Notes: generated by a model from the letters alone, not told the origin. A DNA stretch of 9,790 nt from CAWVVV01 sp964629165 (GCA_964629165.1 CAZVQJ010000104.1:1-9790), one strand, 5' to 3'; positions 1 to 7,588 are shown, counted from the stretch's first letter. Made by a program: numbers and translations.

Positions 1-2
1 GT

Positions 3-773
3 GCCGAGAGCTGGGAGGGTGGTTTTCAGTTCATTCTGAGCGGCGACGGGGGGACGCGCCCCTACGTCAAGTATGTCGGCAACGATCGGGACCGTATCGA
101 TCTTGTCTATACGAACGGCCATCCGCGGAACGAACCCGACAACAGCGTTTTTCATCTCTACTACAGCAATGGCGCCTTCCACGATTCATTCGGGAACAAG
201 GTCCGCGATATCAGCGACCTTCAGAAAGATCCGATCCGGCCCGAGGAAGGCACGCTGATCTACGACGGGAGCGGTCCGATGGGGCGCGCCTGGACCCATG
301 ATTTTGCGATCTATCCCGACGGAACGCAGATCGCCGCTTTCATCACCTCACCTGACGGTGCCGAAGGAGGCGACCTGCGCTACTGGGTGTCCACGAGGAA
401 CCCGGGCTCAGCGGATTGGGAAAATCAGGAAATCGCTTATGCGGGCAGTTATCTGTATGTCCGCGAGCGGCACTACGCCGGTGGTATCACCCTCGATCCG
501 GATCAGAAGGGTGTCGTCTATATCTCAGCCAACGTCAATCCAGCCAACGGATCTCCCAGTGCGACGGGACGTTATCAGATTTTCCGGACCGAGCTGCCTA
601 CGGGCTTGGGCAAAGAGATCGCATGGGAGCAGCTGACTTTCGATCCCCATCGTGACAACATTCGGCCGTTCGTGCCCCAGAACCACGGCAAGAAAACGAG
701 CCTCCTGTGGGTGCGCGGCGATTACCGAAGCTACCTTGTCTTCGACACCGATATCTTCGGAATCGGCTTCTGA
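3..773 (+). CDS. BNR_4-type beta-propeller protein, C-terminal part (5' end outside window)
   Basis: The reading frame is open from the left edge to TGA at 771-773, giving 256 residues with no start codon inside the window. The first visible part reads like the conserved core of the BNR repeat-containing family (BNR_4): TRPYVKYVGN, DRIDLVYTNGHPRNEPDNS and VFHLYYSNGAF. The middle holds RAWTHDFAIYPDGTQIAAF, and the end holds RERHYAGGITLDPDQKGVVY and DNIRPFVPQNHG. These are repeated beta-strand blades with conserved aromatic and His residues, as expected of a secreted seven-bladed propeller. Members include uncharacterised glycan-active proteins, and some ulvan lyases have a comparable fold. I cannot tell whether this one is a lyase, a hydrolase or a binding protein. 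The next gene downstream is a PL26-like lyase on the same strand, which supports a role in breakdown of a rhamnose/uronate glycan. Family membership is fairly sure; function is open. Confidence 0.85.
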   Translation, partial: AESWEGGFQFILSGDGGTRPYVKYVGNDRDRIDLVYTNGHPRNEPDNSVFHLYYSNGAFHDSFGNKVRDISDLQKDPIRPEEGTLIYDGSGPMGRAWTHDFAIYPDGTQIAAFITSPDGAEGGDLRYWVSTRNPGSADWENQEIAYAGSYLYVRERHYAGGITLDPDQKGVVYISANVNPANGSPSATGRYQIFRTELPTGLGKEIAWEQLTFDPHRDNIRPFVPQNHGKKTSLLWVRGDYRSYLVFDTDIFGIGF

Positions 774-1137
774 TCTGGCGAGTTTCTCTCGAAAAAGATT
801 CCCGCCGTGGGGTCCCTCCGGCACCCCATGAAAATCGGGCAACCGGCGGGGCACAGGAATAGGCATTCTTACTCGTTGATTTCGCCGAACCGGAGTTGAA
901 CTCGACCCCTGGCGTACCTGACGGCACATTGAGCCGTAAAGAGGTCTTCATCTCCCTTTCAGGATACTCCGCACGTTCTTACTCCGAACGCCGATGATCG
1001 AGAATGATTACTTTCCGTCACAATTCAACGCCCTCGTTGCAGACTCCGCGGGCTTGTCAACTTCCCAACCTGAGGCCGATCGTCGCGCCTGGCGCAGGCC
1101 CTTTCTTAGAACCCACGTTCCAAACCCGAAATCGTTT
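774..1137. other. Intergenic region between the BNR_4 gene and the PL26-like lyase
   Basis: This 364-base stretch holds no gene I can support. It contains a GC-rich hairpin soon after the BNR_4 stop codon (listed separately). The lyase frame stays open back to an ATG at 994, but the translated stretch 994-1137 has no family-like features and precedes an internal Met with a typical signal peptide, so I treat it as leader. I saw no clear sigma-70 promoter, riboswitch or tRNA. The length of the gap suggests the lyase gene has its own promoter here. Confidence 0.5.
806..830 (+). terminator. Possible terminator hairpin after the BNR_4 gene
   Basis: An 8-base-pair stem, cgtggggt (806-813) with accccatg (823-830), contains one G-T pair and closes a 9-base loop. 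It lies 33 bases after the stop codon of the BNR_4 gene. No T-run follows (the next bases are aaaatcggg), so it does not match the classical intrinsic terminator. It may protect the 3' end or act with Rho, or it may be chance in GC-rich DNA. Confidence 0.3.
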
Positions 1138-3873
1138 ATGAAACCCCTGTTTCTCTGGACCCTGATGATAAACCTCCTGCTGGCTTCGATGCCGCTGACC
1201 GGAGCGATGGAACCGCGTACCTTGCGATGGCTGGAGGACAACGAAACCTCTCCGATCATGGGCACAACTTTCGGCGTGCCTTGGCCCGAGGGAACGCTGC
1301 AGGCAGACGCCCCGCTGGCGTTGCGGACGGAAGACGGCCAATCTCTGCCGGTGCAAACCTGGCCACTGGCCTACTGGCCCGACGGCTCCGTGAAATGGTC
1401 AGGTATTGCGATGGGACCCCTTGAATCCGCCTCGGGCGCCTTTACCCTCGAACCGGAGGATGCGGTCGCGGAACCTGAACAGGCGATCACGATCCGGGAG
1501 GCAAACGGTTCTACGCTGATTGACACGAGCGTGATTCAGGCCCGCATCGCCCCCTCCGGGAATACGCTGATTGCGTCGGTGTCTCGCAACGATCGCGAGA
1601 TCCTGGTGAACGGCCGATTGGTGGCCCTCAACCAGAAGCGACCGAGCGAACCCGCCGACCAGCCGCTGGAGGTGGAGGCATTCGAAAGCCGGGTCGATAG
1701 TGTGGAGGTCGAGCAAAACGGTCCGGTGCGGGCGGTGGTGCGGATCGAGGGACACCACGCCGGAAAAGACCGGGAGATTCTGCCCTTCGTTGTGCGTCTC
1801 TACTTTTACGCCGGCAGTGCCAACATCCGCATGGTACACACATTCACATACGACGTGGATGAACACACCGACTTCATTCGTGGACTGGGCGTGCGCTTCG
1901 ATTCACCGATGACCGATCCCCCTTACGATCGCCATGTTCGTTTTTCCAGCGCCGAGGGTGGGCTCTGGTCCGAGGCAGTCCTCGGCATTACCGGCCTCCG
2001 CCGCGATCCAGGAGAGGAAGTCCGCGCCCTGCAGGTTCAGGGGAAGCCGTTGCCCTCTCCCGAAACCTGGGATCGGCGGGTCACCGATCGCTTGCAGTAC
2101 GTGCCGACATGGAGCGACTTCAGCCTGACGCAATCCAACGCCGACGGCTTTGAAATCGCGAAACGAACCGCCCCCGGACACGCTTGGGTGCGATCGGCCG
2201 CTGGCACCCGCGCCTCCGGAATGGGGTACATCGGCGGTGCCTCCGGAGGAGTAGCCTTCGGGATGAAGGATTTCTGGCAGAGCCATCCCTCGCAAATCGA
2301 TATTCGTCGTGCAGCCAGCGACGAGGCCGAAACTACGCTCTGGTTCTGGGCTCCCACCGCCAAGGCGATGGACCTGCGTTTTTATCACGACGGACTGGGC
2401 ATGGAAACCCTCGAAGAGGAACGGCAGCTTGGCATGGCGATCACCTACGAAGATTACAAGGAGGGCCGCGGCACTCCTTACGGCATCGCGCGCACTTCCG
2501 AACTGAATTTCTGGATCACGGATTTCACGCCGTCGGGAGAAGCTCTTCTCGCGTATGCCGCGGACAGCATGGCTCCGCCCCTGCTCGCCGTTTCTCCTGA
2601 GCAAATTCTGGAGTCCAATGTATTCGCCGGCCTCTGGACCCTGCCGGACCGGTCGACTCCGACACTCTCCCGGATCGAAGATATGCTCGACCATGCCTTT
2701 GACAACTATGTCGAGCAGCGCGAAGCCCATCGTTGGTATGGATTCTGGGACTACGGGGACGTGATGCATTCGTTCGATCGGGATCGCAACATGTGGCGCT
2801 ACGATGTGGGCGGCTTCGCCTGGGCGAACTCGGAACTGTCCCCGGACATCTGGCTCTGGACCCAATTTCTCCGCAGCGGCCGTGCCGATGTATTTAGATT
2901 TGCCGAGGCCATGACCCGCCACACAGGCGAGGTGGACGTGTACCACATTGGTCCCCAGGCCCTACTTGGAACCCGCCACCATGTGCAGCACTGGGGCGAC
3001 GGCATGAAACAGCTTCGCGTCAGCACTCCCGCGTATCGCAGATACTACTACTACCTCACGGCCGACGAGCGTGTGGGAGACTTGCTCCGCGCTCAGCTCG
3101 ATGCCTACAAGACTTATGTGACCTACGATTGGTTCTCGAAAACCATGAGGGAGGAGGGCGAAGAACTCGATCCGCGTGCGATGCCAATGGGCGTCGGCAT
3201 GGACATGGGTATCCTCAATATGGCATGGCTGATCGAATGGGAGCGTACCCTGAATCCCGTCTATCGAGACCGCTTGATGAACAACATGGCTTCCATCGGC
3301 GAGATGCCGTTCGGCTTCTTCAGTGTCGCGACATATGTGGATACTGAAACGGGAATTCACAACACACGCACGCCTAACGAACATGTCGGAAACATGTCCC
3401 ATCTCAACATGGTCTTCGGTTACCCGGAAGTTGCGGCGGAACTGATCCAGCTCTTCGACGTGCCCGCTTACAAGCAGGCATGGGTGGACTACTGTACCTG
3501 GTACAACGCGGACCGGGAGGCACGTCGCGATGCCATCGGAGTCGATGTGCGTAGTGGGAATCTACCCACCTACTATTCCCGGCTCACCGCATTTGCCGCC
3601 TACCTTACGGATGATGAAGATCTCGCCGAACGCGCCTGGGATGAACTCCTCGGGTCAAATGAGCAGCCCAGTGGGCCTTTTGCGACGACGCCGACACCCA
3701 TAAACCGAGGCCCCGACAGCCTGCATGGATTCGAGATGGGCCGTTTCATGAGCACCAACTGGACCTCCGAATGGAACAATGCCATGATGCAAAGCCTCCG
3801 CTTCATCGGTGAACACCTCCCGGTAGACGACCCTCGCACCCATGCGCAGACCGACGCCGACCGCGGGAAATGA
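1138..3873 (+). CDS. Secreted exo-rhamnogalacturonan lyase family protein (PL26, PcRGLX/YetA-like)
   Basis: A 911-residue protein. The chosen ATG (1138) gives a classic signal peptide, MKPLFLWTLMINLLLASMPL, with likely cleavage near residues 22-24. The longer frame from 994 would bury this signal behind 48 unrelated residues. No strong ribosome site precedes either start. The N-terminal RIFT-barrel-like domain (about 25-95) shows TTFGVPWPEGTL and WPLAYWPDGSVKWSGIAM, the signature of PcRGLX/YetA-like proteins. A central beta-sandwich follows (FVVRLYFYAGSANIRMVHTF). The C-terminal all-helical toroid (about 525-900) holds HRWYGFWDYGDVMHSF (from 531), GGFAWANSELSPDIWLW (from 558), HHVQHWGDGMKQ (614-625) and HVGNMSHLNM (749-758); the His, Tyr and Asp residues here are candidates for the active-site groove. 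PL26 enzymes remove unsaturated galacturonosyl-rhamnose units from the end of rhamnogalacturonan I by beta-elimination. Substrate specificity here is inferred from family only; related rhamnose-containing marine glycans are possible. Length is near the family norm, and the adjacent BNR_4 gene supports a glycan-utilisation locus. Confidence 0.87.
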   Translation: MKPLFLWTLMINLLLASMPLTGAMEPRTLRWLEDNETSPIMGTTFGVPWPEGTLQADAPLALRTEDGQSLPVQTWPLAYWPDGSVKWSGIAMGPLESASGAFTLEPEDAVAEPEQAITIREANGSTLIDTSVIQARIAPSGNTLIASVSRNDREILVNGRLVALNQKRPSEPADQPLEVEAFESRVDSVEVEQNGPVRAVVRIEGHHAGKDREILPFVVRLYFYAGSANIRMVHTFTYDVDEHTDFIRGLGVRFDSPMTDPPYDRHVRFSSAEGGLWSEAVLGITGLRRDPGEEVRALQVQGKPLPSPETWDRRVTDRLQYVPTWSDFSLTQSNADGFEIAKRTAPGHAWVRSAAGTRASGMGYIGGASGGVAFGMKDFWQSHPSQIDIRRAASDEAETTLWFWAPTAKAMDLRFYHDGLGMETLEEERQLGMAITYEDYKEGRGTPYGIARTSELNFWITDFTPSGEALLAYAADSMAPPLLAVSPEQILESNVFAGLWTLPDRSTPTLSRIEDMLDHAFDNYVEQREAHRWYGFWDYGDVMHSFDRDRNMWRYDVGGFAWANSELSPDIWLWTQFLRSGRADVFRFAEAMTRHTGEVDVYHIGPQALLGTRHHVQHWGDGMKQLRVSTPAYRRYYYYLTADERVGDLLRAQLDAYKTYVTYDWFSKTMREEGEELDPRAMPMGVGMDMGILNMAWLIEWERTLNPVYRDRLMNNMASIGEMPFGFFSVATYVDTETGIHNTRTPNEHVGNMSHLNMVFGYPEVAAELIQLFDVPAYKQAWVDYCTWYNADREARRDAIGVDVRSGNLPTYYSRLTAFAAYLTDDEDLAERAWDELLGSNEQPSGPFATTPTPINRGPDSLHGFEMGRFMSTNWTSEWNNAMMQSLRFIGEHLPVDDPRTHAQTDADRGK

Positions 3874-3877
3874 GCCT

Positions 3878-3914
3878 GCCGCCTGCCCTGACCCTTCGGT
3901 TCCTGGCAGGTGGC
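3878..3914. terminator. Candidate bidirectional terminator hairpin between convergent genes
   Basis: A 10-base-pair stem, gccgcctgcc (3878-3887) with ggcaggtggc (3905-3914), contains one G-T pair and encloses a 17-base loop. It starts 4 bases after the lyase stop codon and lies between convergent genes, the expected place for a shared terminator. Neither side carries a clear T-run, so termination strength is uncertain. Two shorter hairpins lie further right in the same 182-base spacer: cgcgt/acgcg (3991-4004) and gcggt/accgc (4038-4050). The latter is 5 bases beyond the permease stop codon on the minus strand. Confidence 0.45.
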
Positions 3915-4055
3915 TGAGTGGCACCCTCCACGCCTTCGGAGGAAACTTGGCTGGCCGCGCAGGATTCCGCTATGACCCAGTGGTTAATCCCGCGTGGTGA
4001 CGCGCGAGTCTCAGGGTCTGCTAACATACGTTCATCCGCGGTGCGACCGCAGGGG

Positions 4056-5273
4056 TTATTCATGGTGGAGGGCGTCGATTGGGTCGAGTCGGGATGCCTT
4101 CAGGGCGGGATAGAAGCCGAAGAGGATGCCGATTCCGGCGCTCACGGAAAAGGCGAGGGCCACGGCGCCGGCCGAAACCTGCACCGGCCAGCCGGCGTAG
4201 TATCCGATCGCGGCAGTTGCTCCGATCCCGAGGGCGATGCCGGCTGCACCGCCAAGCACGCTGAGCAGGGTGGCTTCGAAGACGAATTGCTGGAGCACGT
4301 CCCGGCCGCGTGCGCCGACGGCCATCCGGATACCGATTTCGCGGGTGCGTTCGGTGACGCTGACGAGCATGATATTCATGATTCCGATGCCGCCCACGAG
4401 CAGGGAGACGGCGGCGATCATGGCGAGCAGGAAGGTCATCGTGCGGGAGGTCTCGGTGGCGGCGGCGGCGACTTCCTCCTGTGTCTGGATGGTGAAGTCG
4501 TCATCCTGGTCCGGTGCGAGGCCATGCCGCTCCTGCAGGAGGTCGGCGATCTTCAGGCGGGCGATCTCCATGGCATCATCGCTGAAGACCTGCACGTTGA
4601 TCACCATGGCGTGGCTACGGCCGGAAATCTTCTGGAAGCCGGTCGTATAAGGCACGATGATGATATCGTCCTGAACGGAACCCATGAGCGACATGCCCTT
4701 GCGCTCAAGCACGCCGATGATCCGCAGCGGCAGCCCGTGCACCCGGAGGGTCTCGCCGATCGGATCGGTTCCCTCGAACAGTTCCTCGACAATGGTCAGA
4801 CCGACCACCGCGACCTGGGCCGCCCGATGACGCTCTTCCTCGTCGAACATCCGCCCCGACTCGATCGGCCATTGGCGGATCTGGAGGTAGCGTTCGGATT
4901 GGCCATAGATGCGGGTGAACCAGTTGCGGTTGCCGTAGATGACCTGCCGCTGCGAGCGCACCTCCGGACTGGCTGCGACCACTTCGGGAATTTCCGCCTG
5001 GAGTGCTTCGGCATCCTCGACGGTGAGCGTATTGACCGTTCCGCTGCCTGTGCTGACACCGCCGAGCGAGCGACTGCCGGGGAAGACGAGAATGACGTTC
5101 TGGCCGAGGCGGTTGACCTGTTCCTCGACGGCGGAGCGGGCCCCTTCGCCGATGCTCACGAGCGAGATCACGGCGCTCACCCCGATGATCATGCCGGTCG
5201 CGGTGAGGAGGGAGCGCATGGCATTGCGGCGTATGGCCTGAGCGGCGAGCTGAATGGCGGGCAATGCCTTCAT
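4056..5273 (-). CDS. macB: MacB/FtsX-type ABC transporter permease
   Basis: A 405-residue inner-membrane permease of the type VII (MacB) ABC family. It has an N-terminal membrane helix (about 21-42, SLLTATGMIIGVSAVISLVS), then a large periplasmic MacB_PCD domain (about 43-275). Three more helices follow (about 279-304, 333-359, 368-388), with the conserved VSVTERTREIGIRMAVGA loop between helices 2 and 3 and a PALKASRLDPIDAL end. This four-helix layout matches MacB/LolC/FtsX proteins, which couple cytosolic ATP hydrolysis to movement of the periplasmic domain rather than pumping across the inner membrane. In E. coli MacB the ATPase is fused to this part; here it is a separate gene. The start overlaps the ATPase stop codon by 4 bases (ATGA) and has a strong GGAGG site (5281-5285) 7 bases upstream, so translation is probably coupled. 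The transported substrate cannot be read from the sequence. Confidence 0.95.
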   Translation of the reverse strand: MKALPAIQLAAQAIRRNAMRSLLTATGMIIGVSAVISLVSIGEGARSAVEEQVNRLGQNVILVFPGSRSLGGVSTGSGTVNTLTVEDAEALQAEIPEVVAASPEVRSQRQVIYGNRNWFTRIYGQSERYLQIRQWPIESGRMFDEEERHRAAQVAVVGLTIVEELFEGTDPIGETLRVHGLPLRIIGVLERKGMSLMGSVQDDIIIVPYTTGFQKISGRSHAMVINVQVFSDDAMEIARLKIADLLQERHGLAPDQDDDFTIQTQEEVAAAATETSRTMTFLLAMIAAVSLLVGGIGIMNIMLVSVTERTREIGIRMAVGARGRDVLQQFVFEATLLSVLGGAAGIALGIGATAAIGYYAGWPVQVSAGAVALAFSVSAGIGILFGFYPALKASRLDPIDALHHE

Positions 5274-6037
5274 CCGGAATCCTCCGCTTCGCCCGCCGTC
5301 GCGCTCAGGGCCGCCGCATCCGTCTGGGCATCCCGCGGTTCCCGCACCGGCTCATCCGATCCGAGGCGCCCATCGCGCATCACGATCACCCGATGGGCGT
5401 AGGGACGGACTTCGGGCTCATGGGTCACCATCACGATCGTGAGGTCTTCGTGCTGGTTGAGGCGCTGAAGCAGCGCGAGGATGTCGAGGGTTGTCTGGCT
5501 GTCGAGGTTGCCGGTCGGTTCATCTGCCAGCAGAAGGCGCGGCCGGTTGACCAGTGCGCGGGCGATGGCGACGCGCTGCTGCTGTCCTCCGCTCAGCTCT
5601 GCAGGGGTGTGGTGGGCACGATCTTCAAGGCCGACGGTGCGCAGGGCCTCCAGCGCCCGCTCCCGCATCTCGCGCCGGCCCGGAGGATGCGGGTTGTAGA
5701 GCATGGGCAGTTCGACGTTTTCCAGGGCAGAGGTGCGGGGGATGAGGTTGAAGCTCTGGAAGACAAATCCGATCTTGCGTCCACGGATGGCGGCCCGCGC
5801 ATCGCGGGAGATACGCCCGACATCCTCGCCGTCGATGCAGTAGTTCCCGGTTGTGGGCCGGTCGAGGCAGCCGATGATGTTCATGAGGGTCGACTTTCCT
5901 GATCCGCTTGAACCCATGATCATGGCGAATTCTCCCTCGTTGAAACTCAGATCGACGCCGCGCAGCGCGTGTACCTCGGCCGCCCTGCCGCTCTGGTAGG
6001 TCTTGGTGACCCGGTCGAGCTCCATCAAGCGACGCAT
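5270..6037 (-). CDS. macB: MacB-type ABC transporter ATP-binding protein
   Basis: A 255-residue ABC ATPase that powers the permease encoded just downstream. All catalytic motifs are present: Walker A GSSGSGKST (42-50), Q-loop FVFQSF (Q94), signature LSGGQQQR (148-155), Walker B LLLADEP with the catalytic Glu (168-174), D-loop NLDS (177-180) and the switch His in VTHEP (H206). The sequence resembles the LolD/MacB/FtsE subgroup (GCLDRPTTGNY, LIPRTSALENVELPMLY). Residues after about 228 form a charged, Ala-rich tail of some 28 residues that is not part of the core fold. I keep the first Met (6037), because AGGAA (6051-6055) lies 13 bases upstream and the second Met (at 6025) has no better site. 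The gene starts 4 bases after the fusion-protein stop codon. Confidence 0.96.
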   Translation of the reverse strand: MRRLMELDRVTKTYQSGRAAEVHALRGVDLSFNEGEFAMIMGSSGSGKSTLMNIIGCLDRPTTGNYCIDGEDVGRISRDARAAIRGRKIGFVFQSFNLIPRTSALENVELPMLYNPHPPGRREMRERALEALRTVGLEDRAHHTPAELSGGQQQRVAIARALVNRPRLLLADEPTGNLDSQTTLDILALLQRLNQHEDLTIVMVTHEPEVRPYAHRVIVMRDGRLGSDEPVREPRDAQTDAAALSATAGEAEDSG

Positions 6038-6041
6038 CGCA

Positions 6042-7226
6042 CTAAAACTGTTCCTGCCGCCCCTGAAGCAGGGTGGGGCCGGAAGTCCGGTCCTGGCCCG
6101 TGTGTAGCTGGATTCCGGTTACCAGCTCGTCGCCTTCGCGCAGCCCCGAGAGGATTTCGGTGTGCATGCCGTCGGAAATCCCCGGGCGCACCTGGACCGC
6201 CTCGAGCGTTCCATCCGAACCGAGGCGATAGGCGGTGCGTTCGCCCGGTCCCGCTGCCTCGTCCGGCGTGGCAGGACGAACCGCGTCCGGCAGCCGTGCG
6301 CGCAGGGCGGTGTTTCGCACCCGCAAGACGTCCTCCTCTTCGCTGGTGATGAAGTCGACTTCGGCCGTCATGCCCGGCTTGAGTTGGAGCTGCGGGTTGT
6401 CCACCCGCACCACCGCATCGTAGGTGACGACATTATCCATCACGGATGGCGCATGGCGCACCTGCCAGACCTTTCCTGCGAAAGGCTGATCCCGATAGGC
6501 GTCGACACGAAACTCCACCCGCTGCCCTTCCTCGATCCGGCCGATGTCGGCTTCGGACACGAAGGTGTTGATTTCCATCTGGCCAAGGTCCTCCGCAATC
6601 TCGAAAAGCACCGGCGCCGAGAGGCTGGCCGCGACTGTCTGGCCGACATCGACATTGCGCGAAATGACAATGCCGTCGACGGGTGAGGTGATGGTGCAAC
6701 GATCGAGTTCGAGCTGCGCCTTCTCCAGCTCATGTCCTGTCATCCGCTGGTTGGCCTCTGCCTGGCGCATCTGCGCGCGTGCCTCATCGAGTTCGGAATC
6801 GCTGATCATCAGGCGTTCGTGCAGCGAACGAACGCGCTCCCATTGCACGTGCGCCAAGTCGTAAGCCGCCTCCGCCCGCTCCAGCTCGGCTTCCGCCAGC
6901 GAAACGTTGGCTTCGTAGATCGCCGGATCGATCCGCGCGATGACATCACCCCGCTGAACGACGCTGTTGAAGTCAGCCAGCAGTTCGCGGATGTTGCCGG
7001 AGATCTGGCTGCCCACCTGCACCGTCCGCACGGGGTTCAGTTCGCCGGTCGCAAGCACCGACTGCACCACGTCTCCCCGCTCCACGAGGACGGTTTCGAA
7101 TGCGAGCCTGTTCGTTTCGGAGCGGGCCTGGTTCCAGCCCCATGCGGCGATGACGGCCCCGGTGAACAATGCGATTGCCAGCCAGACCGTTACTCTCGAA
7201 AAGCCCGCTGTTTCCTCTGCACTCAT
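6042..7226 (-). CDS. macA: MacA-like periplasmic membrane-fusion protein (HlyD family)
   Basis: A 394-residue adaptor that would link the MacB pair to an outer-membrane channel. It has a short cytosolic N-terminus, one membrane anchor (about 11-31, RVTVWLAIALFTGAVIAAWG) and the first half of the lipoyl domain (about 50-105, GDVVQSVLATGELNP, VGSQISGNI, VVQRGDVIARIDP). A Glu/Ala/Arg-rich helical hairpin follows (about 108-176), then the second lipoyl half TITSPVDGIVISRNVDVGQTV (178-198). The C-terminal part has the beta-barrel (VEFRVDAYRDQPFAGKV) and a membrane-proximal domain. I chose the Met at 7226 because the anchor then sits near the N-terminus as in MacA, and a GAGGA site (7238-7242) lies 11 bases upstream. 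A longer frame from 7301 adds 25 basic residues that partly fall in a short direct repeat. First gene of a three-gene operon; no TolC-like gene is visible nearby. Confidence 0.93.
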   Translation of the reverse strand: MSAEETAGFSRVTVWLAIALFTGAVIAAWGWNQARSETNRLAFETVLVERGDVVQSVLATGELNPVRTVQVGSQISGNIRELLADFNSVVQRGDVIARIDPAIYEANVSLAEAELERAEAAYDLAHVQWERVRSLHERLMISDSELDEARAQMRQAEANQRMTGHELEKAQLELDRCTITSPVDGIVISRNVDVGQTVAASLSAPVLFEIAEDLGQMEINTFVSEADIGRIEEGQRVEFRVDAYRDQPFAGKVWQVRHAPSVMDNVVTYDAVVRVDNPQLQLKPGMTAEVDFITSEEEDVLRVRNTALRARLPDAVRPATPDEAAGPGERTAYRLGSDGTLEAVQVRPGISDGMHTEILSGLREGDELVTGIQLHTGQDRTSGPTLLQGRQEQF

Positions 7227-7241
7227 CCGTCCCACCGTCCT

Positions 7242-7255
7242 CAGTGAACAGTGAA
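7242..7255. repeat. Two tandem 7-base units upstream of the fusion-protein gene
   Basis: The unit cagtgaa occurs twice with no spacer, 15 bases upstream of the chosen macA start codon and touching its ribosome-binding site. It could be a replication-slippage product or a small operator half-site pair. The sequence alone does not decide. Confidence 0.5.
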
Positions 7256-7289
7256 CGATTGCGGGCACAACATTAACCCGTCGCCGGCG

Positions 7290-7312
7290 GATGCCCATCA
7301 TCGATGCCCATC
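7290..7312. repeat. 10-base direct repeat, period 13
   Basis: The unit gatgcccatc occurs at 7290-7299 and 7303-7312, separated by atc. It lies between the fusion-protein gene and the DUF262 remnant. It may mark a slippage or deletion junction where the rest of the DUF262 gene was lost. Confidence 0.6.
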
Positions 7313-7355
7313 GAGGCCATACCGGTGCGAATCTGGCGCTCCTTCTTCTGGTTGA

Positions 7356-7588
7356 TCAAAGGGAGTGGAAGGAGTCCTTCAGCTTGATGTTCGGTTCTCC
7401 CAAGCGATGCGGTCGCCGACCGGGAAACCGCGCAACAGCGATTCCATCACGTCGCGCAACAGCGTCTTGCTCCAGACAAAGGGCTCAAAGGGCTGCTGGA
7501 TTTCTGGAATGGCGATCTCCCCCTGCTGGATCCAGGCGAGGGGGGTGGAAATGGGGTGCTGTTTGACGGAGTATTTGGCTAGGGACAT
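7356..7588 (-). pseudogene. DUF262 (GmrSD/ParB-like nuclease family) N-terminal remnant, frameshifted and truncated
   Basis: From the ATG at 7588 the protein begins MSLAKYSVKQHPISTPLAWI and continues QGEIAIPEIQ, PFVWSKTLLRDVMESLLRGF and PVGDRIAWEN, which is the DUF262 N-terminus. Intact members run to several hundred residues and carry a later DGQQR-type motif; that part is absent. I see four lesions. A 9-base tandem duplication (7477-7494) inserts PFE into the usual IPEIQRPFVW motif. The motif arginine is read as Gln (CAG). After IAWEN the frame ends at TGA (7379-7381), but the next frame continues NIKLKD (7374-7391), as expected if one C was lost near 7393. That frame stops at 7356-7358 and nothing recognisable follows before macA. 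DUF262 proteins act in type IV modification-dependent restriction and other defence systems; this copy is very probably dead. It begins 31 bases after the DUF3024 stop codon. Confidence 0.85.
7477..7494. repeat. 9-base tandem duplication inside the DUF262 motif
   Basis: The unit caaagggct is present twice in tandem (7477-7485, 7486-7494). On the coding (minus) strand it turns a motif of the type IQxPFVW into IQQPFEPFVW, adding three residues without shifting the frame. An exact adjacent repeat in a normally ungapped motif points to replication slippage in this copy. Confidence 0.8.

Noticed and set aside
994..1137. N-terminal extension of the lyase from the ATG at 994
   Set aside because: It would place 48 polar residues ahead of a textbook signal peptide, so the internal ATG at 1138 is preferred.
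1903..2946. A 347-residue minus-strand open frame inside the lyase gene
   Set aside because: It has no recognisable domain, and the plus strand carries a continuous family-like protein across the same bases.
3918..5402. A 494-residue plus-strand open frame opposite the permease gene
   Set aside because: Its translation is rich in His, Gly, Asp and Glu with no domain, typical of the antisense frame of a GC-rich gene, while the minus strand encodes a clear MacB permease.
5264..5902. A 212-residue plus-strand open frame opposite the ABC ATPase gene
   Set aside because: It is an antisense shadow of a gene with every ABC ATPase motif intact.
6162..7247. Two plus-strand frames of 170-175 residues opposite the fusion-protein gene
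   Set aside because: Both are antisense shadows without motifs; the minus strand shows clear lipoyl and hairpin domains.
7227..7301. N-terminal extension of the fusion protein from the ATG at 7301
   Set aside because: The 25 extra residues are basic and not family-like, overlap a short direct repeat, and the start at 7226 has a ribosome-binding site.
7429..7464. Direct repeat of cgcgcaacagcg at period 24
   Set aside because: It lies in the DUF262 coding segment LLRDVMESLLRG, where the family has the same length and a similar Arg-Asp and Ser-Leu pattern, so two LLR codon runs explain it without a duplication.
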